A DNA stretch of 64,000 bases from an uncultured Clostridia bacterium (GCA_947630325.1 CANRHB010000006.1:41539-105538); one strand, 5' to 3'; shown: positions 27,172 to 35,698, counted from the stretch's first letter. Notes: generated by a model not told the origin, from the sequence alone. A program made the numbers and translations.

Positions 27172-28260
27172 TCAGCCTCCGAATTTGGCGATCTCCCGCG
27201 CGTAAGACAGGGCGATCATGCGCATTCCCGTATCATTGGGGTGAATGCCGTCGGTGGAATACTCGCAAGGGTCCCCCTTAAAGAGTTTGGAGCCGTCCGC
27301 AAAATGCACGGCGTATCCCCTTTTGCGGTACTTCGCCGCGAGCCTTCTCAAAAAGCCGCGGTAATAGTCCGCCATGCGGGCGCGGTAATCGTCGAAATAG
27401 TCGAGCGCAAAGGGCACGCGGGAATAGAGCACGACCTTTGCCTTGGGGTTGTATTTGAAAAAGGTATCGAGGAAGGGAGCGGCGTTGTCGCGCAGACGTT
27501 CGTCCACGCCCGCGTTGGGCTCGGTGTCCACGATGAGATAGTCGAGTTTGCGCTTCCCCAAGATCTCCCCCATCTCCCTTTCCATAAAGGCGACGCCCGA
27601 AAAGCCGAAGTTGAGCACCTCCGCTTTGAGGGTGCGGGAGAGAAGGGCGGCGGGCGCAAGCCCGGGGCGGGAGGCGGCGCAACCGTGCACGATGCTCGTG
27701 CCGTAAATGCCCACCCGTTCCCCCTTTTCGAAGCCGAAGGGACGGACCGAAGCGTTTTCCTCCAGCCCGATCTCGAGCGACTCCACCGCCATATAGAGGG
27801 GAAGGTGCAGAATGTATTTGCGCGCTTTTTTGGGCGCGTACAAAAAGTGGCTGAGAGGGACTTCGTACTCCGTGGCGTCGAACTCATAGCGGGCGACTTC
27901 GTGCAGGACAAAGTCGTTTGCCCGTTCGTCGAAAACGTACAGGTCCATGCCGCACTGCCCGATCTGGGTCATGTTCGTCATGTTGAACTTGTCGCGCAAT
28001 TTCACCCGCACATTGAGGGCGGCGCTGTCCGTTTCGAAGCGCACCGAAATGCCCGAGGAATGTTCTCCGAACCACGCCTCGCCGTCGTTTACGGGGCGGA
28101 TGAGGTCGCGCTCCGAAGAGGTAAGACGGTAATACCCCGCCTCCTCCTTGGCGTCCGTGCCGAAGAGCCCGAAACAGGGCTCCTTTGCGCTCCGCCATTT
28201 GAGCCCCTTCGGGAAGGGCAGATCGCCCGTCATGTTCGGGTCGAATGTAAAGACGTTCAT
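27172..28260 (-). CDS. SGNH/GDSL hydrolase with GxDLY-type N-terminal domain
   Basis: The protein has 362 residues and no signal peptide. The N-terminal jelly-roll (about 1-165) carries GQCGMDLYVFD, the GxDLY motif, and the C-terminal part is an SGNH esterase. Block I is YGTSIVHGCAASRPG (nucleophile Ser), block II FGFSGVAFM, block III is represented by DTEPNAG, and block V is STDGIHPND (catalytic Asp and His). The start at 28260 overlaps the preceding stop by ATGA; the frame upstream is a shadow of that gene. The family removes acyl groups (usually acetyl) from sugars. Here it would de-esterify the glycan before GH20/GH31 action. Confidence 0.87.
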   Translation of the reverse strand: MNVFTFDPNMTGDLPFPKGLKWRSAKEPCFGLFGTDAKEEAGYYRLTSSERDLIRPVNDGEAWFGEHSSGISVRFETDSAALNVRVKLRDKFNMTNMTQIGQCGMDLYVFDERANDFVLHEVARYEFDATEYEVPLSHFLYAPKKARKYILHLPLYMAVESLEIGLEENASVRPFGFEKGERVGIYGTSIVHGCAASRPGLAPAALLSRTLKAEVLNFGFSGVAFMEREMGEILGKRKLDYLIVDTEPNAGVDERLRDNAAPFLDTFFKYNPKAKVVLYSRVPFALDYFDDYRARMADYYRGFLRRLAAKYRKRGYAVHFADGSKLFKGDPCEYSTDGIHPNDTGMRMIALSYAREIAKFGG

Positions 28261-29756
28261 CCCTCTTTCCTCGAAGTCACCAAGATGCCGTTCATGACGG
28301 GGCGGGTCTCCGAAAGTACCGAACTGCCCGTATCGGAGGAGCGGACGACCACTCTGCCCGTCTCCTCGTTTTCGCCGCGCACGATGAGCTGTGTGGAGCC
28401 GCCGCCGTCGAAGTTGGCCGCCTGCGTGCAACCGTAATAGTAGGCGAATTCGGCGAGTTCGGGAAGGTCCATGCCGTGCGTATCGCTATCGACCCGCACC
28501 GCATCCGTCTTGCTCCCGCCGTACCAGAGCGACTCGACCGCGAAGATGACGACGTTGCCGTTGGGTTTGACGCCGACCGCCGAGCGGGGAACGTCGGGGC
28601 TCTGTGCGCCGTTGGAGTACTCTTTTGTCACGGTATCGGCGATCTTATCGTCCAAAACGAGCGCATGACGACAACCGAGAATGGTCTCATAGCCGTCCCA
28701 TGTGCCGTCGGGAGAGACGACGGAGAAGTTCACCGTATCCCCCGCTTTGAGGGAAGAGAGATATTTCTTGATGTCGCTAAAACGGTCCGAAGAGCGGAGA
28801 TAGCCGTACCCCTCGCCCGCCGTGAACTTGGTGGAGGAGGTCACTTCCTGCACTTCAAGCACGTTCAGATTCGAAAGCCCCTTGGAAAGGTCCACTTTGA
28901 CGGCATAGCCGTTCTTTTGCGCCGTCCCCTCTCCCTTTGTAAGGAGGGTAAGTTTTTCGGCGGAGACGGAGGAGCCGATCTCTGCGGGAATGGAAGTTTT
29001 GCCGTTTTGGACGGCATAGGAGAGTTTTGCCTTGACGAGTTTTTCTTTGACCGCGGCAGAGGTGGGGTCGCCCGTGTATTGTTGGATGGGAGCGATCTGC
29101 GCCGATGTCCCCTTTACGCCGAAGAGCATGGGCGCCGAAGCGGGCACGTCGGACGCGTCTTGCGAATAGTCATAATTGCGGTTATCGTTGTGGCCGTCCT
29201 TGACGATCACGCCGTCCTTCACAAAGGCATTCACGCATTGGGCGCCGAAGAAGTCGGCATTGAGGGACATATAGACGTGGCCGCCCGTCTCCTTCTCCCA
29301 CGCCTGCGCCATCGAATAGGGGGTCGTCGTCGTAAAAGAGAAATCCTCGGAGGCATTGTCCTTGGTGCCCGCGACGATGTTTGCCTGTTTGAGGTCGACC
29401 TCGATCGCATAGACGACGACGTCCTGTCCGTTCGTCTTTTTTAGTTTATTGGCGACGAGGTGCACCCCCTCGCCGAGTTCGGTGACCGTGTTCGTCACCT
29501 CGCCGAACTTCAGAGGAGTGTAGCCCGAACGGTATGCGACCGAAAATCCCGCAGGCGTTTCGGGCTCCTTTTCGGGTTCTTTTTCAGGCTCCTTCTCGGG
29601 CTCTTTTTCGGGATCTTTGTCGGTCGGCTGCTGGGTGGAGGGCCCGACGGGGGGCTCCTCCTGATGATCGCACCCCGTGAAAGCGCACGCAAAGAGCATG
29701 ACAACGGCAATGAGCAAACAGAAAAGCGGTTTGAAATGTTTTTTCAGATGTTTCAT
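28257..29756 (-). CDS. Phosphodiester glycosidase-family (NAGPA-type) lipoprotein
   Basis: The protein has 499 residues. The lipoprotein signal ends in FTGC (Cys29), followed by a Pro/Glu linker with four tandem EPEK units (about 48-68) and then the catalytic domain. RSAVGVKPNGNVVIFAVES and the terminal QAANFDGGGSTQLIVRG are signatures of the phosphodiester glycosidase family (DUF2233), which includes the eukaryotic uncovering enzyme that removes GlcNAc from a GlcNAc-1-phosphate diester. It is surface-anchored and the first gene of the hydrolase unit behind a strong promoter. The family link points to sugar-1-phosphodiester bonds in the substrate; bacterial members are mostly uncharacterised. 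Confidence 0.88.
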   Translation of the reverse strand: MKHLKKHFKPLFCLLIAVVMLFACAFTGCDHQEEPPVGPSTQQPTDKDPEKEPEKEPEKEPEKEPETPAGFSVAYRSGYTPLKFGEVTNTVTELGEGVHLVANKLKKTNGQDVVVYAIEVDLKQANIVAGTKDNASEDFSFTTTTPYSMAQAWEKETGGHVYMSLNADFFGAQCVNAFVKDGVIVKDGHNDNRNYDYSQDASDVPASAPMLFGVKGTSAQIAPIQQYTGDPTSAAVKEKLVKAKLSYAVQNGKTSIPAEIGSSVSAEKLTLLTKGEGTAQKNGYAVKVDLSKGLSNLNVLEVQEVTSSTKFTAGEGYGYLRSSDRFSDIKKYLSSLKAGDTVNFSVVSPDGTWDGYETILGCRHALVLDDKIADTVTKEYSNGAQSPDVPRSAVGVKPNGNVVIFAVESLWYGGSKTDAVRVDSDTHGMDLPELAEFAYYYGCTQAANFDGGGSTQLIVRGENEETGRVVVRSSDTGSSVLSETRPVMNGILVTSRKEG

Positions 29757-29800
29757 AACTTCCCCTTACTTTTTGTTGAAAGGATAAAATTTCTGCCTAA

Positions 29801-29829
29801 ATTTTAATACAGAAACATCTTTTTGTCAA
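29801..29829 (-). promoter_or_regulatory. Promoter of the upstream hydrolase operon
   Basis: Minus strand TTGACA (29824-29829), 17-base spacer, TAAAAT (29801-29806), about 45 bases upstream of the phosphodiester glycosidase start. It serves the chain of seven tightly spaced genes down to 20204. Confidence 0.85.
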
Positions 29830-29952
29830 CGGTTTTGAAAAAAATTTTCTTTATTTTTTGCATTTCTTGCGCATATGCGTACATATTATATTGAAATATT
29901 CAAGTTTTTGATTTTTCTGCAACTTTTTTTCTTTTTTGTTCAAGTAATCAAA

Positions 29953-29980
29953 CAAAAACGACCCTCCCGAAGGAGAGCCG
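29953..29980 (-). terminator. Intrinsic terminator behind the DUF368 gene
   Basis: A 9-bp stem with a TTCG loop reads CGGCTCTCC-TTCG-GGAGGGTCG on the minus strand and is followed by TTTTTG. It lies about 20 bases after the DUF368 stop codon. Confidence 0.9.
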
Positions 29981-30000
29981 CGCCGCAAAAAGTTCGGGTT

Positions 30001-30933
30001 TTATTCTTCGCCGTCCCCTCTCCCCTTTTGAGATTTTTTCGACCAAAGGACGAGGGCAAAGGAGAGCGCGAAGCCGACGAGGAGCATGACGGCCGAAACG
30101 ACCCAATACCACGGGTTTGAAAACAGCATGTTGCCCGATCCGCGGATGACGGACACATACGCCGCGGGGACGCTCCCCACGATGAAGCCCACGATCGCAA
30201 AATAGGTGCCGCGGGGGAATTTCTTCAACAAAAATTTCATCAGCATGGAGATGCCGAAAAAGCCCACGACGAGCCCCACCGCAAGGCAGAAAAGAACGAG
30301 AATGCAAATTCCGACCTGCTGTCCGTGCAACAAATTTTCGGTGATGAGCCGAACAACGGGGTTATAATAGCCGAAGATGAGCAGGAGCATGGAGCCCGAA
30401 ATGCCGGGGACAACGAGCGCCGCCGAGCCGACGATCCCGATGAGGACGAGCAGAAGATAGCCGCCGACGTTGAGGTGGAAGAGGTCGACTTCCCGCCCGA
30501 TGGGCAAAAAGCAGAGCGAGGCCGCCGCCGCAAGGGAGAGCGCGCAGGCAAGGAAGTGCTTCCACGACGGCTTTGCGGGGGGCTCCCCTTTGAGTTTCGG
30601 AGTGATGGAGGGAAGGCCGCCCAAAGCGAGCCCGACGAAGAGGCTTACCGTGGGAATGGGGAAGTTCTCGAGCCCCCAGCGGATGGGCAGAATGAGCGCG
30701 GCCACGCCGAGGAGCATCCCCAAAACGATGGGAAGCAAGATGAGAAAACTCGACTTGAAGTGCTTGAAGAAGTCGGCGATGGCTCCGACGAGTTTTTCGT
30801 AAATGCCGAGGATCGCCGCCACCGAACCGCCCGAAAACCCCGGGATGATAAAAGCGATGCCGATCGCCACCCCGCGCAGAATGTCGAGGAGAAAGCCGAT
30901 GAGTTTGTTTTGTTGTTTTTGAGTTTCTTCCAT
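30001..30933 (-). CDS. DUF368 membrane protein (PopT-like undecaprenyl-phosphate transporter)
   Basis: The protein has 310 residues and about eight membrane helices. The pseudo-symmetric motifs IIPGFSGGSVAAILGIYEKLV (first half) and LVVPGISGSMLLLIFGYYNPV (second half) are diagnostic of DUF368. Family members have been shown to return undecaprenyl phosphate across the membrane for cell-envelope synthesis (PopT type). The start at 30933 is chosen because the protein similarity begins there; the frame upstream crosses a repeat cluster. The ribosome site is weak (TAAGAAT). It lies downstream of plsY, separated by about 500 bases of repeats, and ends at a strong terminator. Confidence 0.88.
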   Translation of the reverse strand: MEETQKQQNKLIGFLLDILRGVAIGIAFIIPGFSGGSVAAILGIYEKLVGAIADFFKHFKSSFLILLPIVLGMLLGVAALILPIRWGLENFPIPTVSLFVGLALGGLPSITPKLKGEPPAKPSWKHFLACALSLAAAASLCFLPIGREVDLFHLNVGGYLLLVLIGIVGSAALVVPGISGSMLLLIFGYYNPVVRLITENLLHGQQVGICILVLFCLAVGLVVGFFGISMLMKFLLKKFPRGTYFAIVGFIVGSVPAAYVSVIRGSGNMLFSNPWYWVVSAVMLLVGFALSFALVLWSKKSQKGRGDGEE

Positions 30934-31445
30934 ATTCTTATGATTATTGCAAACGGTTGCCGAAAATGCCTTAGGGAAGGAATGCGCCCCGCCTCGCGTC
31001 GTGCTGTCCCTTTTAGGGAAAGTACCCGAGCAACGCGAGGGGGAAAGGGTTCTCGAAAAAACCCTCAGTCTCGGCTGGCGCCTCGACAGCTCCCTATGAG
31101 GGGCGCCGAGAATACCCCCACCTGACGCCTGCGGCGCCACCCGCCCCCGTAAACAGGGGCAGGTCTTAGCCCACCCCCTTGATCCCCCTCCAATGGAGGG
31201 GGTTCCTCTTACCCCCTCCGTGGGAGGGGGAGTAAGGGGGTGGGGCGTGTTATTAATACGTCACCCTGAGCCTGTCAAAGGGTGTCCACATTATAATGCG
31301 GTAGAGATTTCTCGACTGCGCTCGAAATGACATTTTGGAATGGCGCGGGGCGACAAGCTCGAAATGACAATTTTTGGAGGCGACACCCCTTCCGCCTCCT
31401 TCGTCGGCACCCACCCCTCAAGGGGTGGGCAAGGGGGACGCGTAA
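30934..31445. repeat. Interspersed repeat cluster between plsY and the DUF368 gene
   Basis: No gene is seen. The stretch contains one full GCTGTC/GACAGC element (31013-31090), C-rich CCCCCTTGATCCCCCTCC modules, a palindromic block around 31185-31235, and two modules with CTCGAAATGAC (near 31320 and 31360). The same modules occur in other gaps of this window. Confidence 0.85.
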
Positions 31446-32321
31446 TTACATGTTTTTCATTCCACGCTTGCCGTGGGAGAGTTTGCGGACCGAGGTGCGG
31501 TGCTCTTCCCCCGCAAAGAGACGTACAAGGTTCTTCCGATGGGCGAACCACGTTAAAACGTTCAACGCAAACAGCATCATAAAGCAGGCGATGACCCATC
31601 CGTTTGCGATCTCCGCCTCGTAACGGAAGAAAAACATCAGCCCCTGCCAAAGCGAAAAGCCCGTGACGCCGAGAAGCGAACCCATGCTCCCCCACTCGGT
31701 GTAGGCGATGTAGCCCACGATCCCGAACAGCAGGAGCGCGAGCATCACGAAGAAATACCACCACTTCTCGCAGGAGATACAGAACCAGAACAGCCCCAGC
31801 GTGGAGGCGATGCCCTTTCCCCCCTTGAACTTCATGGTGACGGGCCAGATGTGCCCGATGATGACGCATACGCCGCAAAAATAGCGCGTGAAGTCGGAGA
31901 TGATGACGTTGGTGCCCGCGAAAACATAGTTGCGGAACACAAAGTAGCTGATGATCGCGGGGACGCCCCCCTTGCAGGCGTCGAGCAGAAAGTTGAGAAG
32001 CCCCACCTTTAAGCCGAATTCGCGGGAGATGTTCATGGTGCCGGGGTTGCCGCTCCCGATCTTGTGCACGTCCTTATGTTTGAACCTGGCAATGAGCACC
32101 GCAAAGTTGAAACAGCCGATAAAATAGCACACGACCGCCATAAGAAGGAACCAATACCAGAGCTGAGAAAAGGCAAGAGATTTCTCGACTGCGGCTGCGC
32201 CTCCGCTCGAAATGACAGAAGGAAGCGACGCGCCTCCGCTCGAAATGACAGAAGGAAGCGACGCACCTCCGCTCGAAATGACAGAAGAGGGCGCGGAGGT
32301 GGCGGAGAGGAGCGAAAACAT
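31446..32321 (-). CDS. plsY: Glycerol-3-phosphate acyltransferase PlsY with repeat-derived N-terminus
   Basis: The frame has 291 residues. PlsY transfers an acyl group from acyl-phosphate to glycerol 3-phosphate, the first step of phospholipid synthesis. Family motifs are IGSGNPGTMN, HIWPVTMKFKGGKGIAST and a membrane-helix pattern throughout. The frame starts at 32321 inside the der stop (TAATG overlap). The first 44 residues are unusual: they translate an interspersed repeat, including units of SSGGASLPSVI-like 11-residue period. Normal PlsY begins near MAVVCYFIGCFNFAVLIARFK (Met53), so either the repeat is translated as a hydrophilic tail or translation starts downstream. The protein is longer than the usual 200 or so residues even without the tail. 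Confidence 0.88.
   Translation of the reverse strand: MFSLLSATSAPSSVISSGGASLPSVISSGGASLPSVISSGGAAAVEKSLAFSQLWYWFLLMAVVCYFIGCFNFAVLIARFKHKDVHKIGSGNPGTMNISREFGLKVGLLNFLLDACKGGVPAIISYFVFRNYVFAGTNVIISDFTRYFCGVCVIIGHIWPVTMKFKGGKGIASTLGLFWFCISCEKWWYFFVMLALLLFGIVGYIAYTEWGSMGSLLGVTGFSLWQGLMFFFRYEAEIANGWVIACFMMLFALNVLTWFAHRKNLVRLFAGEEHRTSVRKLSHGKRGMKNM
32197..32295. repeat. Three 33-bp tandem repeat units inside the plsY 5' end
   Basis: Units begin at 32197, 32230 and 32263; each contains CTCCGCTCGAAATGACAGAA. The 33-base period keeps the plsY frame open. The third unit diverges after about 22 bases. The core is the same CTCGAAATGAC module found in intergenic clusters. Confidence 0.9.
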
Positions 32322-33631
32322 TATGCGTCCTCCTTTTTGTTGCGCACCTGTATGCGGATGGGCGTGCCCGAAAAATCGTATGCCTCGCGGATGACGTTTT
32401 CAAGATACCGCGCATAGGAGAAGTGCAACAGCTTTTCGTCGTTGACCATGAGCACAAAGAGCGGCGGCTTCACCGAGACCTGCGAAGCATAATAAAGTTT
32501 CATTCTCTTGCCCAAATAACTCGGCGGTTCGGAGACGCGCATGGCGTCCATCAAAAGATCGTTGAGCGCGCCCGTCGGAATGCGGAAATTGGCGTGTTCG
32601 TAAACTTCCTCCGCTAAATCGAGCAACTTCTCCACCCGCTGGCCCGTCTTTGCCGAAATGTACACGGACTTATAATAGTCCATGAATTTGAGGTCCTCTT
32701 TGAGTTTCTCCTCGAACTTTTCGATGGTGTGGGTGTCCTTTTCGACCGTGTCCCACTTGTTCATGACGATGACGGAAGGCTTGCCCTCTTCGTGCACCTG
32801 CCCGATGATGCGCACGTCCTGCTCGGTAAGCCCGACGCTGCAGTCCACCACGAGTAGCACGACGTCCGCTCTTCTGATCGCGTCGAATGCGCGGAGCACC
32901 GAATAGTACTCCACATCGTCCTCGATGGAACGCTTGCGGCGGATGCCCGCCGTGTCGATGATGGTGTATTTCTTCTCCCCGCGCGTGAAGGGAGTGTCGA
33001 TCGCGTCCCGCGTGGTGCCCGCGATGTCGGTGACGATGGTGCGCTCCTGCCCCAAAATTTTGTTGACGAGGGAGCTCTTGCCCGCGTTCGGCTTGCCCAC
33101 GACGGCGATCTTTAGGGAATCGTCCTCGATATTCTCCCCCTTTTCGAACCACTCCACCGCCTTGTCGAGCACGTCGCCGATGCCCTGGGAATGCTCGGAG
33201 GACACGGCAAAGGGCTCCCCGAGGCCGAGGGAATAGAACTCGAACACCTTGTCGGGGGAGTAGTCGTCGATCTTGTTGACGACGAGAATGACGGGCTTTT
33301 TGGAGCGGCGGAGGTAGTCCGCAACGTCGTAATCGGAACTCGTGAGCCCCTCTCTTCCGTCCGTGAAGAAGAGGATGACGTCGGCGGTCTCGACGGCGAG
33401 TTGCGCTTGGAGGGCGATCTGCTTCCACATGACGTCCTCGCTTTTGAGTTCGATGCCGCCCGTATCGACGAGCATAAAGGGCTTCCCCCGCCATTCGGAG
33501 GAGACATAGACGCGGTCCCGCGTGACGCCGGGACGATCTTCCGTGATGGAAATTTTACGCCCCGCGACCTTGTTGAAAAAGGTGCTTTTGCCGACGTTGG
33601 GTCTGCCGACGATCGCAATTAACGGTATCAT
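32321..33631 (-). CDS. der: Ribosome-assembly GTPase Der (EngA)
   Basis: This essential GTPase has 436 residues and two tandem G domains plus a KH-like C-terminus, acting in 50S subunit maturation. G1 motifs are GRPNVGKST (about 9-17) and GKPNAGKSS (about 183-191). G4 motifs are NKID and NKWD; switch regions are DRPGVTRD and DIAGTTRD. The C-terminal KH-like domain ends in GTPIRIQVRNKK. The start at 33631 is set by the canonical MIPLIAIVGRPN opening, just downstream of a promoter. The length is normal. Confidence 0.98.
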   Translation of the reverse strand: MIPLIAIVGRPNVGKSTFFNKVAGRKISITEDRPGVTRDRVYVSSEWRGKPFMLVDTGGIELKSEDVMWKQIALQAQLAVETADVILFFTDGREGLTSSDYDVADYLRRSKKPVILVVNKIDDYSPDKVFEFYSLGLGEPFAVSSEHSQGIGDVLDKAVEWFEKGENIEDDSLKIAVVGKPNAGKSSLVNKILGQERTIVTDIAGTTRDAIDTPFTRGEKKYTIIDTAGIRRKRSIEDDVEYYSVLRAFDAIRRADVVLLVVDCSVGLTEQDVRIIGQVHEEGKPSVIVMNKWDTVEKDTHTIEKFEEKLKEDLKFMDYYKSVYISAKTGQRVEKLLDLAEEVYEHANFRIPTGALNDLLMDAMRVSEPPSYLGKRMKLYYASQVSVKPPLFVLMVNDEKLLHFSYARYLENVIREAYDFSGTPIRIQVRNKKEDA

Positions 33632-33640
33632 AACGCCTTT

Positions 33641-33669
33641 ATTATAAAAAAATTTCCGCCCTTTGTAAA
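33641..33669 (-). promoter_or_regulatory. der-plsY promoter
   Basis: Minus strand TTTACA (33664-33669), 17-base spacer, TATAAT (33641-33646). The start codon of der lies only about 10 bases after the -10 box, so the leader must be very short or the transcript nearly leaderless. Confidence 0.7.
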
Positions 33670-33721
33670 GAAAAAACACGCAGAAAATCAAAAACAAAGG
33701 AAACGTTCCCGCCGTTTTCGA

Positions 33722-33895
33722 TCAGTCCGCCGTCTTGATCTCTTGTAGGGATAATATGAACTCCTGCCCGTTCCCGAACTTCATGAGAAGCGTTTGATTT
33801 TGCATTACGATCTCCGCGTCAAATATCCCGTCCGAAAGCAACAGAAAATCAAATAGCAATGCGCTCTTGTCCACTTCGTACTTCTTTTGCTTCAT
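33722..33895 (-). CDS. Small hypothetical protein divergent from a tandem XRE regulator
   Basis: The protein has 57 residues and begins MKQKKYEVDKSALLFDFLLL. An excellent ribosome site (AAAGGAG, 8 bases before the ATG at 33893-33895) supports it as a real gene. It is an amphipathic alpha/beta-looking protein with the tail FGNGQEFILSLQEIKTAD. No family is recognised. It is transcribed away from the XRE gene at 33994, and the shared 98-base gap carries an inverted repeat. It may be the regulator's target or partner. Confidence 0.65.
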   Translation of the reverse strand: MKQKKYEVDKSALLFDFLLLSDGIFDAEIVMQNQTLLMKFGNGQEFILSLQEIKTAD

Positions 33896-33921
33896 TTAAT
33901 AGATCTCCTTTTGAATTTTAC

Positions 33922-33967
33922 TGTCCTGTGTTGACCACTATAAGACTATTCTACACGGAACAGGACA
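33922..33967. promoter_or_regulatory. Inverted repeat in the divergent promoter region (candidate XRE operator)
   Basis: TGTCCTGT (33922-33929) and ACAGGACA (33960-33967) are perfect inverted arms separated by 30 bases. They lie between the two divergent start codons. TTGACC at 33931-33936 is a possible -35 box. The arms suit binding by the neighbouring tandem HTH protein. Confidence 0.5.
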
Positions 33968-33993
33968 TAATTGCACTGGGAGACTTTGTTGAT

Positions 33994-34437
33994 ATGACGG
34001 AACTTTGTGCGAATTTTGTCGAAAATCTAAAAGAATTGTTGTTTGAACAAGGGCTATCGGTAAAGGACTTTGCCCAAAAATTGGGAATTTACGAGAGTAC
34101 GGTCTATAATTACTTGCGGGGAAGCCGCCAGCCCGATTTGAAACTACTGATAAGAATCGCCGACTATTTCTCTTGCTCGGTAGATTATTTGCTCGGCAGG
34201 GTGACGGAATACGGAGAAGTCGCTTTTCGTGCATGCCCGCCTTTTTCGCAACAGCTGGCTTTTTTGATAAACTATTTCGGCGTTAACAAGTATAAACTGT
34301 GTAAAGAGGTGCCCATAACGCACTCAGTGATCTATGCGTGGCAAAGCGGACAGTCTGTACCGACGCTCGATTACGCCGTAAAACTTGCCGATTATTTTCA
34401 TTGCACGGTAGATTTTATTGTTGGAAGAGAAATTTGA
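33994..34437 (+). CDS. XRE-family regulator with two tandem HTH domains
   Basis: The protein has 147 residues. Two complete HTH_XRE domains lie in tandem. The first (about 8-68) includes LSVKDFAQKLGIYESTVYNY and ends FSCSVDYLLGR. The second (about 84-146) includes NKYKLCKEVPITHSVIYAWQ and ends FHCTVDFIVGR. The similarity of the two halves indicates an internal duplication, so one polypeptide could bind a two-part operator. The start at 33994 has GGGAG about 10 bases upstream; the longer open frame begins in the divergent promoter region. The target is probably the small gene on the other strand. Confidence 0.82.
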   Translation: MTELCANFVENLKELLFEQGLSVKDFAQKLGIYESTVYNYLRGSRQPDLKLLIRIADYFSCSVDYLLGRVTEYGEVAFRACPPFSQQLAFLINYFGVNKYKLCKEVPITHSVIYAWQSGQSVPTLDYAVKLADYFHCTVDFIVGREI

Positions 34438-34792
34438 TTTGTTATAAGAAACTGCACGCGGGGGCGAAATGACATTATTTTGTCATTTCGCCCCCGCGTT
34501 GGTACGTTTAGGTTCGTTCTAACTACTTGGACGTAACAAGATTCCCTCGGGGAGTTGCCTTGTCGGACTTTGTATTTTCTCTTACGGCTCGGAATGACGC
34601 GGGGGCGGGGCACCAAGGCATCTTGGTACGTTTAGGTTTGGTTTTGAACGTACTTAGACGTAGCAAGATTCCCTCGGGGAATTGCCATGTCGGACTTCGT
34701 AATTTCCGTTACGGCTCGGAATGACGCGCTTACGCGCGGTTTACCCACCCCCTTGATCCCCCTACGATGGAGGGGGTTTCGTTGGCGCCTGA
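34438..34792. repeat. Repeat cluster with a perfect 19-bp hairpin downstream of the tandem XRE gene
   Basis: Arms 34456-34474 and 34481-34499 are perfect inverted copies containing CGAAATGACA. They are followed by two near-direct copies of a module with CTTGGACGTAACAAGATTCCC-like sequence (near 34523 and 34655) and by C-rich modules. The hairpin may serve as transcription terminator for the XRE gene. No gene is seen in the stretch. Confidence 0.8.
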
Positions 34793-35698
34793 TCAATCCT
34801 TTCTGACAATTTCCAAGATGCGGGTGAAGTAGGCGGGGAGGGGGGCCGTGAAGGTCATGCGTTCGCCTGTGGTTGGATGGGTAAGTTCGAGACGGTAGGC
34901 GTGCAGGAGCTGCCCCTCTAAAACAAAGCGTTGGTTTTTATAGCCGTAAAGCTTGTCCCCCACCACGGGGTGCCCCATGTACTTTGCGTGAACTCTTATC
35001 TGGTGCGTCCTCCCCGTTTTTAAGGCAAAGCGCGCGAGGGTGTTTTTTGCGAACAACTCCTCGACGAAATACTCCGTTTCGGCGTACCTCCCCTGCCCTG
35101 CGGGTAAAACTGCCATTTTCAGCCGATCCTTGGGGTCCCGCCCGATCTGCGTGACAATGCGCCCCGTCTGCTCTTTTACCACCCCTTCGAGAAGGGCGAG
35201 ATACTCCCTCCTGCACGTTTTGTTTTGAATTTGCGACGAGAGGGAGAGGTGGGCGCGGTCGTTTTTGGCGACGACGAGAAGTCCCGACGTATCTTTGTCG
35301 ATCCTGTGGACGATGCCGGGGCGGAGCTCCCCGTTGATGCCGCTCAAATTGTCCAAACGGTATAAAAGTGCGTTGACGAGGGTGCCCTCGAAATTGCCCG
35401 CGCCCGCGTGCACCGTCATGCCCTGCGCCTTGTTGACGACGGCAAGATCGGCGTCCTCATAGACGATCTCGATGGGAATGTCCTCGGGCTTTGCCGCGAT
35501 GGGCGTGGGGTCGGGGATCTCCACGGAGACTGTCTGCCCCGCCTTGACCGTATCTCCCGCCTTGGCGGGCTTGCCTTCTACAAACACTCTGCCCCCGTCC
35601 GCAAGTTTTTTGACGGCGGAGCGGGTAAGCCCCGATCTTTCGCTTAAAAAAACATCGACGCGGAAGGTATCTTCCGCGACGAACTGTTTACTCTCCAT
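34793..35698 (-). CDS. RluD-family 23S rRNA pseudouridine synthase
   Basis: The protein has 301 residues. An S4 RNA-binding domain (about 12-75; RVDVFLSERSGLTRSAVKKLADGGRVFVEG) precedes the synthase domain. The catalytic motif is GIVHRIDKDTSGLLVVAKND with the nucleophilic Asp. LKTGRTHQIRVHAKYMGHPVVGD is the second signature. The enzyme converts uridines of large-subunit rRNA to pseudouridine. The start at 35698 has GGAGGAG upstream and overlaps the end of lspA by 11 bases. The lspA-rluD order is common in Bacillota. Confidence 0.95.
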   Translation of the reverse strand: MESKQFVAEDTFRVDVFLSERSGLTRSAVKKLADGGRVFVEGKPAKAGDTVKAGQTVSVEIPDPTPIAAKPEDIPIEIVYEDADLAVVNKAQGMTVHAGAGNFEGTLVNALLYRLDNLSGINGELRPGIVHRIDKDTSGLLVVAKNDRAHLSLSSQIQNKTCRREYLALLEGVVKEQTGRIVTQIGRDPKDRLKMAVLPAGQGRYAETEYFVEELFAKNTLARFALKTGRTHQIRVHAKYMGHPVVGDKLYGYKNQRFVLEGQLLHAYRLELTHPTTGERMTFTAPLPAYFTRILEIVRKD

